Below are positions 41,423 through 49,916 of a DNA stretch of 64,000 nt, piece by piece (the first letter of the stretch is position 1; each line of letters begins with the position of its first letter). The translations under genes were made by a program, and so were the position numbers. The notes beneath the pieces were generated by a model. That model was given only the letters and a program-made list of their open reading frames with translations. It did not search any database and was not told the origin of the DNA. Source of the DNA: Palsa-739 sp035532535 (GTDB lineage Bacteria; Actinomycetota; Thermoleophilia; Gaiellales; Gaiellaceae); the NCBI GenBank assembly GCA_035532535.1, contig DATKQT010000040.1, positions 24,204 through 88,203 of the forward strand, in the 5' to 3' direction.

Positions 41423-43023
41423 TGGACGGCCTCATGATGGACTTCCAGCTGACGCTGCCGCACCTGCTGCGACGGTCCGAGACGTTGTTCGGCAACGGCG
41501 AGATCGTCACGCGGCTCCCCGACAAGAGCCTGCACCGGACGAACTACCGCGAGACGATGGCGCGCGCAAGGCAGCTCGCAGTCGCGCTGCAGAAGCTCGG
41601 GCTCGAGCGCGGCGACCGCGTCGCGACGCTGTGCTGGAACCACCACCAGCACCACGAGGCCTACTTCGGGATTCCGTGCGGCGGCTTCGTCCTCCACACG
41701 CTCAACCTCCGCCTCCACCCCAACGACCTCGCGTACATCGCCGACCACGGCGGCGACCGCGCCGTGATCGTCGACCGCTCGCTCGTACCCCTCCTCGACC
41801 AGTTCCGCGACCGGACGAAGATCGAGCACGTCTTCGTCGTCGAGGACTCGTACGAGGACCTGCTTGCGACCGCATCGCCGGACGAGTGGCGCGACCCGGA
41901 GCTGAACGAGAACGAGGCGGCCGCCATGTGTTACACGAGCGGCACGACGGGCCTGCCAAAGGGGGTCTGCTACTCGCACCGCTCGACGGTGCTCCACTCG
42001 ATCGGGGTCGCGGCGAACAGCCCACTCGGCATCGGCATCTCGGTGAACGACGCGATCCTTCCTGTCGTCCCGATGTTCCACGCGAACGCGTGGGGCTACC
42101 CCTACGTTGCGACGATGACGGGCTCGAAGCTCGTCTACCCGGGCCCGCATCTCGATCCCGAGAGCCTCCTCGGCCTGATGGCGGACGAGAAGGTCGCATG
42201 GGCTGCGGGCGTCCCCACGATCTGGATGGGAATCCTCCAGCTGCTCGACGCGAACCCCGGACGCTGGGATCTCTCGCCAATGAAGGCGATGCTCGTCGGC
42301 GGGTCCGCGGTACCGCGCGCGATGATCGCGGCCTACGAGCAGCGGCACGGAATCAGGATCGTGCAGGGCTGGGGCATGACGGAGACGTCGCCGGTCGCAT
42401 CGACCGCGACGCTGCCGCACGACCTCGCGGATGTCGACGAGGAGACGCGCTTCGACATCGAGTCCTGGGCCGGCATGCCGCTGCCGTTCGTGGAGATCCG
42501 CGTGCGCGTCGGCGACGAAGAGATCGCCTGGGACGGCGAGTCGATGGGCGAGCTCGAGGTGCGCGGCCCCTGGGTGGCGGCCGGCTACTTCGAGACGCCC
42601 GAGCAGGCCGACCGCTGGACCGAGGACGGCTGGTTCCGCACGGGCGACATCGCCTCCATCCATCCGCGCGGGTACATCCAGATCAAGGATCGCTCGAAGG
42701 ACGTGATCAAGTCGGGCGGCGAGTGGATCTCGTCCGTCGAGCTCGAGAACGCGATCATGGCGCACCCCGCCGTGGCGGAGGCCGCGGTGATCGCCATCCC
42801 CGACGAGAAGTGGGCCGAACGGCCGCTCGCCGCGGTGGTGCTGAAGGAGGGCGCATCGGCGAGCGCGGACGACCTGCGCGCGTTCCTCGCACCGCAGTTC
42901 GCGAAATGGTGGCTGCCGGAACGGATCGAGTTCATCTCCGAGATCCCGAAGACAAGCGTGGGCAAGTTCCGCAAGACCGCACTGCGCGAACAGTTCGCGC
43001 AGGAACCAGCGCCGACGAGTTGA
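41422..43023 (+). CDS. Acyl-CoA synthetase (AMP-forming)
   Basis: This 533-residue ANL-superfamily ligase activates a fatty or other carboxylic acid with ATP and CoA. Motifs seen are the P-loop YTSGTTGLPKG, the HANAWG segment, GWGMTETSP, the YFETPEQADRWTEDGWFRTGD hinge region, and the catalytic Lys in SVGKFRKT. Length and motif order match medium/long-chain fatty-acid-CoA ligases. The ATG at 41422 shares one base with the stop before it; a second ATG at 41434 is possible. Together with the dehydrogenase pair it starts a beta-oxidation-like route. Confidence 0.93.
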   Translation: MDGLMMDFQLTLPHLLRRSETLFGNGEIVTRLPDKSLHRTNYRETMARARQLAVALQKLGLERGDRVATLCWNHHQHHEAYFGIPCGGFVLHTLNLRLHPNDLAYIADHGGDRAVIVDRSLVPLLDQFRDRTKIEHVFVVEDSYEDLLATASPDEWRDPELNENEAAAMCYTSGTTGLPKGVCYSHRSTVLHSIGVAANSPLGIGISVNDAILPVVPMFHANAWGYPYVATMTGSKLVYPGPHLDPESLLGLMADEKVAWAAGVPTIWMGILQLLDANPGRWDLSPMKAMLVGGSAVPRAMIAAYEQRHGIRIVQGWGMTETSPVASTATLPHDLADVDEETRFDIESWAGMPLPFVEIRVRVGDEEIAWDGESMGELEVRGPWVAAGYFETPEQADRWTEDGWFRTGDIASIHPRGYIQIKDRSKDVIKSGGEWISSVELENAIMAHPAVAEAAVIAIPDEKWAERPLAAVVLKEGASASADDLRAFLAPQFAKWWLPERIEFISEIPKTSVGKFRKTALREQFAQEPAPTS

Positions 43024-43931
43024 GAGCAGCGCTGCTGCGCGAGGTCGACGGGCCGTTCGAGCTCGCCGATCATCCGGATCCTGCTGAGGAGGGCCGCATC
43101 GTCGTCCGCGTGCGGGCGGCCGGGATCAACTTCGCCGACGTTCTCATCCGGCGCGGCCGCTACCCGCAGATGCCGGAGCTTCCGGTCGTGCTCGGCTCCG
43201 AGATCGCGGGCGAGCTCGAGGACGGGACGCGCGTGATGGCGATCACGCCGGGCAGCGGCGGCTATGCCGAGCTCGTCGCTGTCGACCGTGCGCAGGTCGT
43301 CCCGCTGCCCGACCATGCGAGCTTCGCCGAGGGCGCGGCGTTTCTGCTCACGTTTCTGACTGCATACATCCCGCTGACGCGACAGGTGCGGCTGCGGCCG
43401 GGATCGACCGTGCTCGTCACGGCGGCCGCCGGCGGCGTCGGCACGGCCGCCATCCAGGTGGCGCGCACACTCGGCGCGCGCGTCGTCGCGGCCGTCGGCT
43501 CGCACGAGAAGCTCGACGCGTGCCGCGAGCTGGGCGCCGCCGAGACGTACGTGTACGACGAGCTCCCGGACGACCTCCGCGTCGACGCCGTCCTCGATCC
43601 CGTCGGCGGCGAGCTCTTCGAACGCACGCTCGGCCTGCTGAAGCCGCTCGGCACGCTCGTCGCGATCGGCTTCGCAGGAGGGATGTGGCCCGAGATCAGT
43701 CCGGCGGCGCTCGTCGGGCGCAACGTCGGCGTGCAGGGCTTCTATCTCGGGCGCCTGCTTCGCCATGAGCCTGAGGTCGTCGGCGAAGCGGTCGGCGAGT
43801 TGCTCGCGCTCTGGGAGACGGGCGCGCTGAAGCCGATGGTCGGCGCCGAGTTCCCGCTGGCCGAGGTGGACCGCGCACACGAGCTCGTGGAGTCGCGCAC
43901 GAGCGTCGGCAAGGTGGTGCTCATCCCGTGA
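43020..43931 (+). CDS. Zinc-free NADPH:quinone oxidoreductase-like protein (MDR family)
   Basis: This 303-residue medium-chain reductase lacks the zinc ligands of alcohol dehydrogenases. It shows AAGINFADVLIRRGRYP and PVVLGSEIAGE in the catalytic domain and AAAGGVGTAAIQVAR as the NADPH-binding loop, then DAVLDPVGGELFERTL. Members act on quinones or enoyl thioesters; in this operon an enoyl-CoA reductase role is also possible. The start is TTG at 43020 overlapping the ligase stop (TTGA); no other start exists near the family N-terminus. Confidence 0.88.
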   Translation: MRAALLREVDGPFELADHPDPAEEGRIVVRVRAAGINFADVLIRRGRYPQMPELPVVLGSEIAGELEDGTRVMAITPGSGGYAELVAVDRAQVVPLPDHASFAEGAAFLLTFLTAYIPLTRQVRLRPGSTVLVTAAAGGVGTAAIQVARTLGARVVAAVGSHEKLDACRELGAAETYVYDELPDDLRVDAVLDPVGGELFERTLGLLKPLGTLVAIGFAGGMWPEISPAALVGRNVGVQGFYLGRLLRHEPEVVGEAVGELLALWETGALKPMVGAEFPLAEVDRAHELVESRTSVGKVVLIP

Positions 43932-44563
43932 GGGCTCTCGTGACCGGAGGGCGCGGCGGAATCGGCCGCGCCATCTCAGCGGCACTCGAGGGATGGGACG
44001 TCGTCGCGCTCGACCTGCCGGAGTTCGACGTCGGGTCGATCGAGGCGTGGAACGCAGTCGACGGGACGTTCGACGCGGCGTTCCTCAACGCCGGGATCGG
44101 CATCGGCTATCCCGACGTCGCGGAGCTGCCGGACGCCGAGATCGCTCGCATCGTCGACGCGAACCTCCTCGGTGTCGTGTACGGCGCCCGCGAGTGCGCG
44201 CGGCGGCTGATGCCGAACGGCGGCTCGATCGTCTGCACCGCGTCGCTCGCCGGGCTGACCGGCATGCCGTTCGACCCGATGTACACGGCGACGAAGCACG
44301 CCGTGGTCGGGTTCGCGCGCGGCGCGGCCGAGGGTCTACGGATGCACGACATTCGGATCAACGCGCTCTGCCCCGGCTTCACCGACACACCGATCGTCGA
44401 GGACGAGCTCCGAGGCGTCCTCCCCGTGCCGCTGATGGAGCCGTCGTTCGTCGCCGAGGCAGCCGTGACGGTGATGAATGACGCGGAGACCGGCCGCGCG
44501 TGGATCGTTCAGCCGAATCGCGTACTGCCGTTTCGCTTTCCCGGGATCCCTGGGCCGCGCTGA
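43928..44563 (+). CDS. Short-chain dehydrogenase/reductase
   Basis: This compact 211-residue SDR has TGGRGGIGRAIS for NAD(P) binding, NAGIGIGYPD (NAG motif) and the catalytic YTATKHAVVGF with Ser in ASLAGLTGM. The cofactor domain is short, with almost nothing between beta2 and beta4 (VVALDLPEFDVGSIEAW). PGFTDTPI closes the substrate loop. It probably oxidises a hydroxyacyl or alcohol intermediate. The GTG overlaps the preceding stop (GTGA). Confidence 0.9.
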   Translation: MRALVTGGRGGIGRAISAALEGWDVVALDLPEFDVGSIEAWNAVDGTFDAAFLNAGIGIGYPDVAELPDAEIARIVDANLLGVVYGARECARRLMPNGGSIVCTASLAGLTGMPFDPMYTATKHAVVGFARGAAEGLRMHDIRINALCPGFTDTPIVEDELRGVLPVPLMEPSFVAEAAVTVMNDAETGRAWIVQPNRVLPFRFPGIPGPR

Positions 44564-44997
44564 TGGGAAGGACGCGTCGCGCCTGGGGCGACGAGGCACC
44601 GGCCGCGCCGCACATCTGGCGCACGCTCGGGTATCGCGGTATCGAGCAGGGCGACGGCCGGTCGGTCATCGAGTGGGAGGCCGCTCCGAAATACTGCTTC
44701 CACGACGGCAGCGGCGGCTTCATCGTCCACGGCGGGATGGTGACGACGCTCCTCGACACGGCGATGGGCAGCGCGTGCTGGTCGGTGCTCGGCGACGACG
44801 AGAGCTTCCTGACCGCAGACCTGCACTGCGAGTTCATGCGGTCGGCGCGGCCCGGTGTGCTGCGGGCGGAGGGTCGCGTCGTGCAACGAAGCCGGCGCGT
44901 CGCGTTCTGCGCGGCCGAGCTCTATGACGCAGACGGCGAGCTGCTGGCGTCGTCGCGGTGCACCCAGATCATCCGCGGCGCCGACACGAACTCGTGA
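44563..44997 (+). CDS. PaaI-type hotdog thioesterase
   Basis: This 144-residue single hotdog domain has GGFIVHGGMVTTLLDTAMGSACW (the HGG motif and the catalytic acidic residue in LLDT) and a beta-sheet C-terminal half (ADLHCEFMRSARPGVLRAEGRVV). It would hydrolyse an acyl-CoA, the last step or a safety valve in this operon. The ATG at 44563 shares a base with the SDR stop; a longer frame from 44500 is less likely. Its last codons (Asn-Ser-stop) lie in the left arm of the palindromic element at 44987. Confidence 0.9.
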   Translation: MGRTRRAWGDEAPAAPHIWRTLGYRGIEQGDGRSVIEWEAAPKYCFHDGSGGFIVHGGMVTTLLDTAMGSACWSVLGDDESFLTADLHCEFMRSARPGVLRAEGRVVQRSRRVAFCAAELYDADGELLASSRCTQIIRGADTNS

Positions 44998-45092
44998 CAC
45001 TTTCCGGCCGGTACTTAGTACCGGCCTTGGCACAGTGGTGCCGCGTGGCCGAGGCCGGTACTAGGTACCCCGTCGTCGGTGTCACGAATTCG
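44987..45092. repeat. 106-bp palindromic element with 14-bp terminal inverted repeats between convergent genes
   Basis: The ends CGAACTCGTGACAC (44987-45000) and CGAATTCGTGACAC (complement of 45079-45092) match at 13 of 14 bases. Inside are GGCCGGTAC-TTA-GTACCGGCC (45006-45026), GGCAC-AGTG-GTGCC (45029-45042) and a second, imperfect copy GGCCGGTAC-TAG-GTACC (45053-45069). The arms encode the final Asn-Ser-stop of both convergent genes. It may be a two-way terminator or a small REP/MITE-like element. No transposase and no clear target duplication are seen. Confidence 0.6.
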
Positions 45093-45636
45093 ACACGGCG
45101 GCGAGGCGCACTTCGAGGCTTGCCTTCACCGTCGGCCAATCGTCGTCGATGACCGCGTACCAGGCGGAGTCGCGCCGCTCGCCGCCGCGCACGAGCATGT
45201 GCTTGCGAAAGATGCCCTCGAACGCCGCCGGCAGCGCCGCCAGCGCCGCACGCGCACGCGCATTCGTCGCATCGGTCTTGAACTCGACGCGGAAGAAGCC
45301 CTCGTCTTCGAAGGCGTGCCGCATCAGGAGGTACTTCGCCTCCGTGTTCGCGCCCGTCCCCCAGGCCGCCGGCGTCAACCAGGTGTTGCCGACCTCCACC
45401 ACGCGGTCGCCCTCGTTCACGTTGAGGTAGCTCGTGTGCCCGACGAGCTCGTCGTCGAAGAAGTGCGCAAACCCGAGCTCGATCGACGTGAACCACTGCC
45501 GGAAGAGCGCACGGCTCTCGTCGCCGCGCACCCTCATCAGCGCCCAGACGCGCGGATCCTGTGCGATCCCCCACAGCGCGTCTTCGTGGCGCGGCTCGAG
45601 CGGCTCAAGCCGCACGCGCGCGCCCTCGAGCGTCAC
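45082..45636 (-). CDS. GNAT acetyltransferase, RimJ/RimL type
   Basis: This 184-residue GNAT enzyme starts with LEGARVRLEPLEPRHEDALWG, contains EVGNTWLTPAAWGTGANTEAKYLLMRHAFE (acetyl-CoA loop and core helix) and RVEFKTDATNARARAALAALPAAFEGIFRKHML. It resembles the large RimJ/RimL-like group that acetylates proteins or small molecules; no substrate can be named. The GTG overlaps the acyl-CoA dehydrogenase stop (GTGA). Its last codons fall in the right arm of the palindromic element. Confidence 0.86.
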   Translation of the reverse strand: MTLEGARVRLEPLEPRHEDALWGIAQDPRVWALMRVRGDESRALFRQWFTSIELGFAHFFDDELVGHTSYLNVNEGDRVVEVGNTWLTPAAWGTGANTEAKYLLMRHAFEDEGFFRVEFKTDATNARARAALAALPAAFEGIFRKHMLVRGGERRDSAWYAVIDDDWPTVKASLEVRLAAVSNS

Positions 45637-46838
45637 GTGAAGCGCCAGGTTCCTCCGTCTTCGAAGTCCCGCAGGATGCGCCGCGCCACGACCATCTTGT
45701 GCACCTCGTCCGCTCCGTCGTAGATGCGCGCCCCGCGCGCCATCCGGTACATCATCGCGAGCGGCGCATCCTCGGTCATGCCGAGGCCACCGTGCACCTG
45801 GAGCGCGCGGTCGATCACGTCGTGGAGGACGCCCGCCGCATAGAACTTGATCAGCGACACCTCGACGCGCGCCTCGTCCCCTTCGTCGAGTCGATGCGCC
45901 GCCTGTAGCGTCATCAAGCGGCACGCCTGGATCTCGGCCGCCGACTCCGCGATCCAGTTCTGGATCGTTTGCTTCTCCGCGAGCGCGCCACCGAACGCCT
46001 TGCGCTCGAGCGAGTACGTGCACATGAGCTCGAACGCCCGCTGCATCTGCCCGAGCCAGCGCATCACGTGGTGGATGCGTCCAGGCCCGAGCCGCTTCTG
46101 CGCGATGCGGAATCCTTCGCCCGGCGCTCCCAGCGTGTTCTCGACCGGCACGCGGACGCCGGTGAAGCGCGTCTCGCAGTGCGTTCCCCACCCGCGACCC
46201 TCGTGTCCCATCACGGGCACGTTGCGCACGACCTCGTAGCCGGGCGTGTCGGTCGGGACGAGGATCATCGACGCGCGCTCGTGCGGCACCGCGTCGGGAT
46301 CGGTGACGACCATGACGACGCCGAAGCCGGCTCCGTCGGCGCCGGAGGAGAACCACTTGTGCGCGTCGATCACCCACTCGTCACCGTCGCGCACGGCGCG
46401 GCCGCGCAGCAGCGTCGGGTCGGAGCCCGCCACCTCCGGCTCCGTCATGCCGAAGAACGAGCGCGTCTCGCCGGCGACGAGCGGGCGCAGGAAGCGCTCC
46501 TTCTGCTCCGCTGTCCCATACAGGTGGAGGATCTCGCCGTTGCCGGCGTCAGGTGCCTGGCAGCCGAACACGAGCTGGGCGATGAAGCTGCGGCCGATCT
46601 CCTCGTTCAGGTACGCGTACTCGATGAAGCCGCTGCCGCTGCCGCCTGCCTCCGGGGGCAGATGCGGCGCCCAGAGGCCGGCGCTCTTCGCCTCCTCTTG
46701 CAGCCCCCGGATGAGCGCCTCGGCGGCATCGTCCTCCCGGATGAGCGCCTGCTCGTTCGGGTAGACGTGCTCCTCCATGAACGATCGGACGCGCTCGCGA
46801 CGTTCCACGATCACATCCGGGATGACAACGGTCGCCAT
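45633..46838 (-). CDS. Acyl-CoA dehydrogenase, ACAD10/11-like
   Basis: This 401-residue complete acyl-CoA dehydrogenase has GLWAPHLPPEAGGSG, FFGMTEPEVAGSDPTLL (FAD/substrate loop), WVIDAHKWFSSGA, LGPGRIHHVMRWLGQMQRAFELM, ERKAFGGALAEKQTIQNWIAE, and QVHGGLGMTEDAPLAMMYRMARGARIYDGADEVHK. The SRIHHVMR-like segment and the neighbourhood of phosphotransferase genes recall ACAD10/ACAD11, where a kinase-like domain and a dehydrogenase act together on 4-hydroxyacyl-CoAs. It is divergent from that phosphotransferase gene. Confidence 0.93.
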   Translation of the reverse strand: MATVVIPDVIVERRERVRSFMEEHVYPNEQALIREDDAAEALIRGLQEEAKSAGLWAPHLPPEAGGSGSGFIEYAYLNEEIGRSFIAQLVFGCQAPDAGNGEILHLYGTAEQKERFLRPLVAGETRSFFGMTEPEVAGSDPTLLRGRAVRDGDEWVIDAHKWFSSGADGAGFGVVMVVTDPDAVPHERASMILVPTDTPGYEVVRNVPVMGHEGRGWGTHCETRFTGVRVPVENTLGAPGEGFRIAQKRLGPGRIHHVMRWLGQMQRAFELMCTYSLERKAFGGALAEKQTIQNWIAESAAEIQACRLMTLQAAHRLDEGDEARVEVSLIKFYAAGVLHDVIDRALQVHGGLGMTEDAPLAMMYRMARGARIYDGADEVHKMVVARRILRDFEDGGTWRFT

Positions 46839-46860
46839 CGACAGCGATGATCGCACAGAG

Positions 46861-47778
46861 ATGCGTGAGGCGCTCGAAGCTGTACTCGGCCCCACGACGG
46901 AGCCAGTCCTCCTGGCCGGCGGTGCGTCGAAAGAGGCCTGGGCCGTGGACGCCGGCGGCCAACGCCTGCTCGTCCGCCGCGCCGCGGTCGGCGTCATCCA
47001 CCGGCACACGCTCTCCCTGAAGGAAGAGTTCGCCGTCCTCGAAGCCGCCTATGAGGCGGGAGTCAAGGTGCCCCGACCCGTGATGTACATCCCGGAGCTC
47101 GAGGGCCGCGAGGCCTTTGTCATGGAACGGCTCGAGGGCGAGACGATCGGCCGGCGGATCGTTCGCATGGACGTCCCGGCGCAGCTTCCCGTTCAGCTTG
47201 CGGAAGAGCTCGCGAAGATCCATGCCATTCCGCGCGAGCGCCTGCCGTTTCTGCAGGAGGCGCGGCTCGAGCGCATGATGGACGAGCTCGACGACGTCGG
47301 CGAGCCGCATCCCGCCATCGAGCTCGGCCTCTGGTGGCTGCGCGAGAACCGGCCGGCGCCGCGCGCAGCCGTCGTCACGCACGGCGACTACCGGATCGGA
47401 AACGTCGTCGTCGACGAGCACGGCCTCGTCGGCATCCTCGACTGGGAGTTCGCGCATCTCGACGAGCCGGTCCGCGACCTCGGCTTCGGTCTCGTGCGCG
47501 CGTGGCGGTTCGGCGCGGACGACAAGCGCTTCGGCGGCATCGCCGACGTGGACGACTACCTCGCGCGCTACAACGAGCTCACCGGCCTCGACGTCCGGCT
47601 CGACGAGCTCGACTACTGGGAGCTCGCCGGCAACGTCGGCTGGGCCATCGGCTGCCTCACGCAGGCGCAGCGGCACCTGAGCGGCCAGGACCGGAGCGTC
47701 GAGCTGGCGATTCTCGGGCGTCTCGGTGCAGAGGTCGAGTATGAGATCTGCCACCTGCTGGAGAAGATGTGGGCATGA
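46861..47778 (+). CDS. APH-fold phosphotransferase, ACAD10/11-associated
   Basis: This 305-residue aminoglycoside-phosphotransferase-fold kinase has the nucleotide-binding strands LAGGASKEAWAVDAGGQRLLVRRA, VMERLEGETIGRR, the catalytic loop VVTHGDYRIGNVVVDEHG, and the metal-binding ILDWEFAHLDEPVRDLG. Proteins of this group pair with acyl-CoA dehydrogenases (fused in ACAD10/11) and are thought to phosphorylate 4-hydroxyacyl-CoA. An ATG at 46822, overlapping the divergent dehydrogenase start, would add 13 residues and is an alternative start. Its stop overlaps the DUF6285 gene (ATGA). Confidence 0.88.
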   Translation: MREALEAVLGPTTEPVLLAGGASKEAWAVDAGGQRLLVRRAAVGVIHRHTLSLKEEFAVLEAAYEAGVKVPRPVMYIPELEGREAFVMERLEGETIGRRIVRMDVPAQLPVQLAEELAKIHAIPRERLPFLQEARLERMMDELDDVGEPHPAIELGLWWLRENRPAPRAAVVTHGDYRIGNVVVDEHGLVGILDWEFAHLDEPVRDLGFGLVRAWRFGADDKRFGGIADVDDYLARYNELTGLDVRLDELDYWELAGNVGWAIGCLTQAQRHLSGQDRSVELAILGRLGAEVEYEICHLLEKMWA

Positions 47779-48077
47779 GCGAGCGGCCGACCGCGCAGGA
47801 GCTGACCGAGGCGATCGCCGAGTTCCTCGGCGGGGAGATCCTGCCCACGCTGACCGATCACCGGCTGCGCTTCCGCATGCTCGTCGCGATGAACGCGCTC
47901 GGCATCGTCCACCGCGAGCTCGCCGCGCTTCCGCCGGAGGACGACACCGAGCGGCGGGAGCTCGCCCGCCGCATCCGCGCCGACGACGTCGAGCAGGGAA
48001 TGCTCGCGGTGGTGAAGGCCGACGTGGAGGCGCGCCTGCGCATTGCCAGTCCGCGCTATCTCGACCGCTACGCGTGA
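47775..48077 (+). CDS. DUF6285 helical protein
   Basis: This 100-residue, mostly helical protein (PTAQELTEAIAEFLGGEILPTLTDHRLRFRMLVAMNALGIVHREL, then AVVKADVEARLRIASPRYLDRY) matches the DUF6285 type that commonly follows phosphotransferase genes near acyl-CoA dehydrogenases. It may be a small partner of the kinase or dehydrogenase. It overlaps both neighbours by four bases, so all three should be translated together. An in-frame GTG two codons upstream is possible. Confidence 0.8.
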   Translation: MSERPTAQELTEAIAEFLGGEILPTLTDHRLRFRMLVAMNALGIVHRELAALPPEDDTERRELARRIRADDVEQGMLAVVKADVEARLRIASPRYLDRYA

Positions 48078-48970
48078 GCGAGCTCGAGTATTCGATCCTG
48101 GGCACGGGTGACCGCGACGCCGTCTGGCGTCAGCTCTGTCCGGAGGCAGTCGAGTGCTTCGCTTTCGAGGTGGGCGTCGGCGCGCTCTTCGGCCTCGTCG
48201 TCCGCGGCGGCGACCGCGTCGCACTCAACGTGCACCGCAGCACGACGGCCGAGCGCCTCGGGGCGATGCAGCAGGTGCAGAAGCACCTCTGGCGCTATGG
48301 CTTTCCCTGCCCGCGACCACTCGGGGTGCGCGGGCGCGGCACGCTCGAGGAGTGGCGCGACGACGGCGAGCGCAGCGATGCGCACGAGCCCAAGACCCGG
48401 CGCGCGCTCGCGCAGCTGCTCGTTCGGCTGACAAGGCTGACGCGCGGCATCCGCCCGGCTGTCGACCTCCCGCCGTTTCTCCCGCGACCCGGCGGGCCGC
48501 TCTGGCCCGCGTCGCACAGCGTCCTCATCGACTTCGACGCAACTGCCGCAGGTGCGGAGTGGATCGACGAGATCGCCGGCGCCGCGAAGGCACAGCGCGA
48601 CCGGGTCGGCGGCGACATCGTCGTCGCTCACCATGACTGGACGGCAAAGCACGTCCGCTGGGCCGGTATCACGCCGTCCGTCGTCTACGGCTGGGGCAGC
48701 CTGAGCATCGGGTTCGAGGCCGTCTTCGCAGGTGAAGCGGCCGCGCAGTTCACCCGGGACTTCGAACCTCTTCCGTCCGTCGACGAGGCCCTGATGTTCA
48801 TCGCCGACTACGAGCGTGCTCGGACGAGCCCGTTTACACGCGAGGAACAGGCGACCGCCTCGGCAGCGGCCGTCTACGCACGCGCGTACGCGACCCGGTG
48901 CGCGCACGCGCTCGGCGGTGACACCGAGGCCATGAGCCTTCCCGACTACGCAACCGCGTTGCTCCAGTAG
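48074..48970 (+). CDS. Second APH-fold phosphotransferase-like protein
   Basis: This 298-residue protein has the features of a small-molecule kinase: a two-part N-lobe (FGLVVRGGDRVALNVHRS, QKHLWRYGFPCPRPLG), then VAHHDWTAKHVRW as the catalytic loop with the Asp in HHDW, followed by VVYGWGSLSIGFEAVFAGEAAAQFT, where the usual DW/DFG metal site is changed to GWGS. That change makes activity uncertain. It follows DUF6285 with a GTGA overlap. Its TAG stop is the first half of the next promoter. Confidence 0.78.
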   Translation: MSELEYSILGTGDRDAVWRQLCPEAVECFAFEVGVGALFGLVVRGGDRVALNVHRSTTAERLGAMQQVQKHLWRYGFPCPRPLGVRGRGTLEEWRDDGERSDAHEPKTRRALAQLLVRLTRLTRGIRPAVDLPPFLPRPGGPLWPASHSVLIDFDATAAGAEWIDEIAGAAKAQRDRVGGDIVVAHHDWTAKHVRWAGITPSVVYGWGSLSIGFEAVFAGEAAAQFTRDFEPLPSVDEALMFIADYERARTSPFTREEQATASAAAVYARAYATRCAHALGGDTEAMSLPDYATALLQ

Positions 48971-48973
48971 GCT
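48968..48973 (+). promoter_or_regulatory. -10 box (TAGGCT) of the SDR-liv operon, overlapping a stop codon
   Basis: The stop codon TAG of the phosphotransferase gene begins TAGGCT, with seven bases to the GTG at 48981. This would be the leaderless start of the SDR, phosphatase and liv genes. Confidence 0.5.
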
Positions 48974-48980
48974 CCGCCCC

Positions 48981-49916
48981 GTGCCCGATCTGAGCGGCAA
49001 GGTCGCGATCGTCACCGGCGCGGGGCGCGGCATCGGCCGCGCGCACGCGCTGGCGCTCGCCCGAGCCGGAGCCAAGGTGGTCGTCAACGATCTCGGCGGA
49101 TCGCTCGCCGGCGAGGGCGCCGACCTGTCGCCGGCCGAGCAGGTCGTCGCGGAGATCGAGGCAGCCGGCGGCGAGGCGATCGCCGACGGCGAGAACGTCG
49201 CCGACTTCGAAGGCGCGCGCAGGCTCGTCGAGCACGCGGTCGCAGCCTTCGGCGGCGTGGACATCGTCGTCAACAACGCCGGCATCCTCCGCGACCGCAT
49301 GCTCGTGAACATGGACGAGGACGAGTGGGACGCCGTCATCGCCGTGCACCTGAAGGGACACTTCGCCGTCACGCGTCACGCGGCCGCGCACTGGCGTGAG
49401 CGCGCGAAGGCCGGCGAGCAGCTGCATGCGCGGGTCATCAACACGTCGAGCCCGTCCGGCGTGTTCGGCAACGTCGGCCAGACGAACTACGGCGCCGCGA
49501 AGGCGGGCATCGCAGGCTTCACGATCATCGCGGCGCAGGAGCTCGGCCGGTACGGCGTGACCGTCAACTGCCTGGCGCCGAATGCGCGGACGCGCATGAC
49601 CGAGGAGACGTTCGAGATGGGCGAGCGCCCCGAGGGCTTCGACCCGCTCGACCCGGCGAACATGTCGCCCGTCGTCGTGGCGCTCTGCGCGGACGACGCG
49701 CAGGAGATCACGGGGCAGGTCCTCCACATCTGGGGCGGCGCGGTGAACGCCTTGCAGGGCTGGACCTCGGGCGAGCTGTTCCAGCGCGACGAGGGCTGGG
49801 ACGCCGACGGGCTGCTCGCAGCAATGCTCGAGCGGTTTCCGGACGGAGCCGCCCCCGAGGGGATGGTCGCCGGCATGCAGAAGGCCGGCGGGCAATCCCT
49901 CCGCGCCACGCCGTAG
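48981..49916 (+). CDS. Short-chain dehydrogenase, MFE-type
   Basis: This 311-residue SDR has TGAGRGIGRAHALALARAGAKVVVNDLGGS (the VNDLGG pattern of multifunctional beta-oxidation enzymes), NNAGILRDRML, the catalytic Ser in NTSSPSGVFGN, and YGAAKAGIAGFT. A C-terminal extension (WTSGELFQRDEGWDADGLLAAMLERFPDGAAPEG) goes beyond a minimal SDR. It probably oxidises a 3-hydroxyacyl-CoA. It starts the transcription unit at the TAGGCT box and is coupled to the phosphatase gene (TAGTG). Confidence 0.9.
   Translation: MPDLSGKVAIVTGAGRGIGRAHALALARAGAKVVVNDLGGSLAGEGADLSPAEQVVAEIEAAGGEAIADGENVADFEGARRLVEHAVAAFGGVDIVVNNAGILRDRMLVNMDEDEWDAVIAVHLKGHFAVTRHAAAHWRERAKAGEQLHARVINTSSPSGVFGNVGQTNYGAAKAGIAGFTIIAAQELGRYGVTVNCLAPNARTRMTEETFEMGERPEGFDPLDPANMSPVVVALCADDAQEITGQVLHIWGGAVNALQGWTSGELFQRDEGWDADGLLAAMLERFPDGAAPEGMVAGMQKAGGQSLRATP

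Noticed and set aside
44987..45092. Insertion sequence between the thioesterase and GNAT genes
   Set aside because: The 106 bp have no room for a transposase and no target duplication; kept only as a palindromic repeat.
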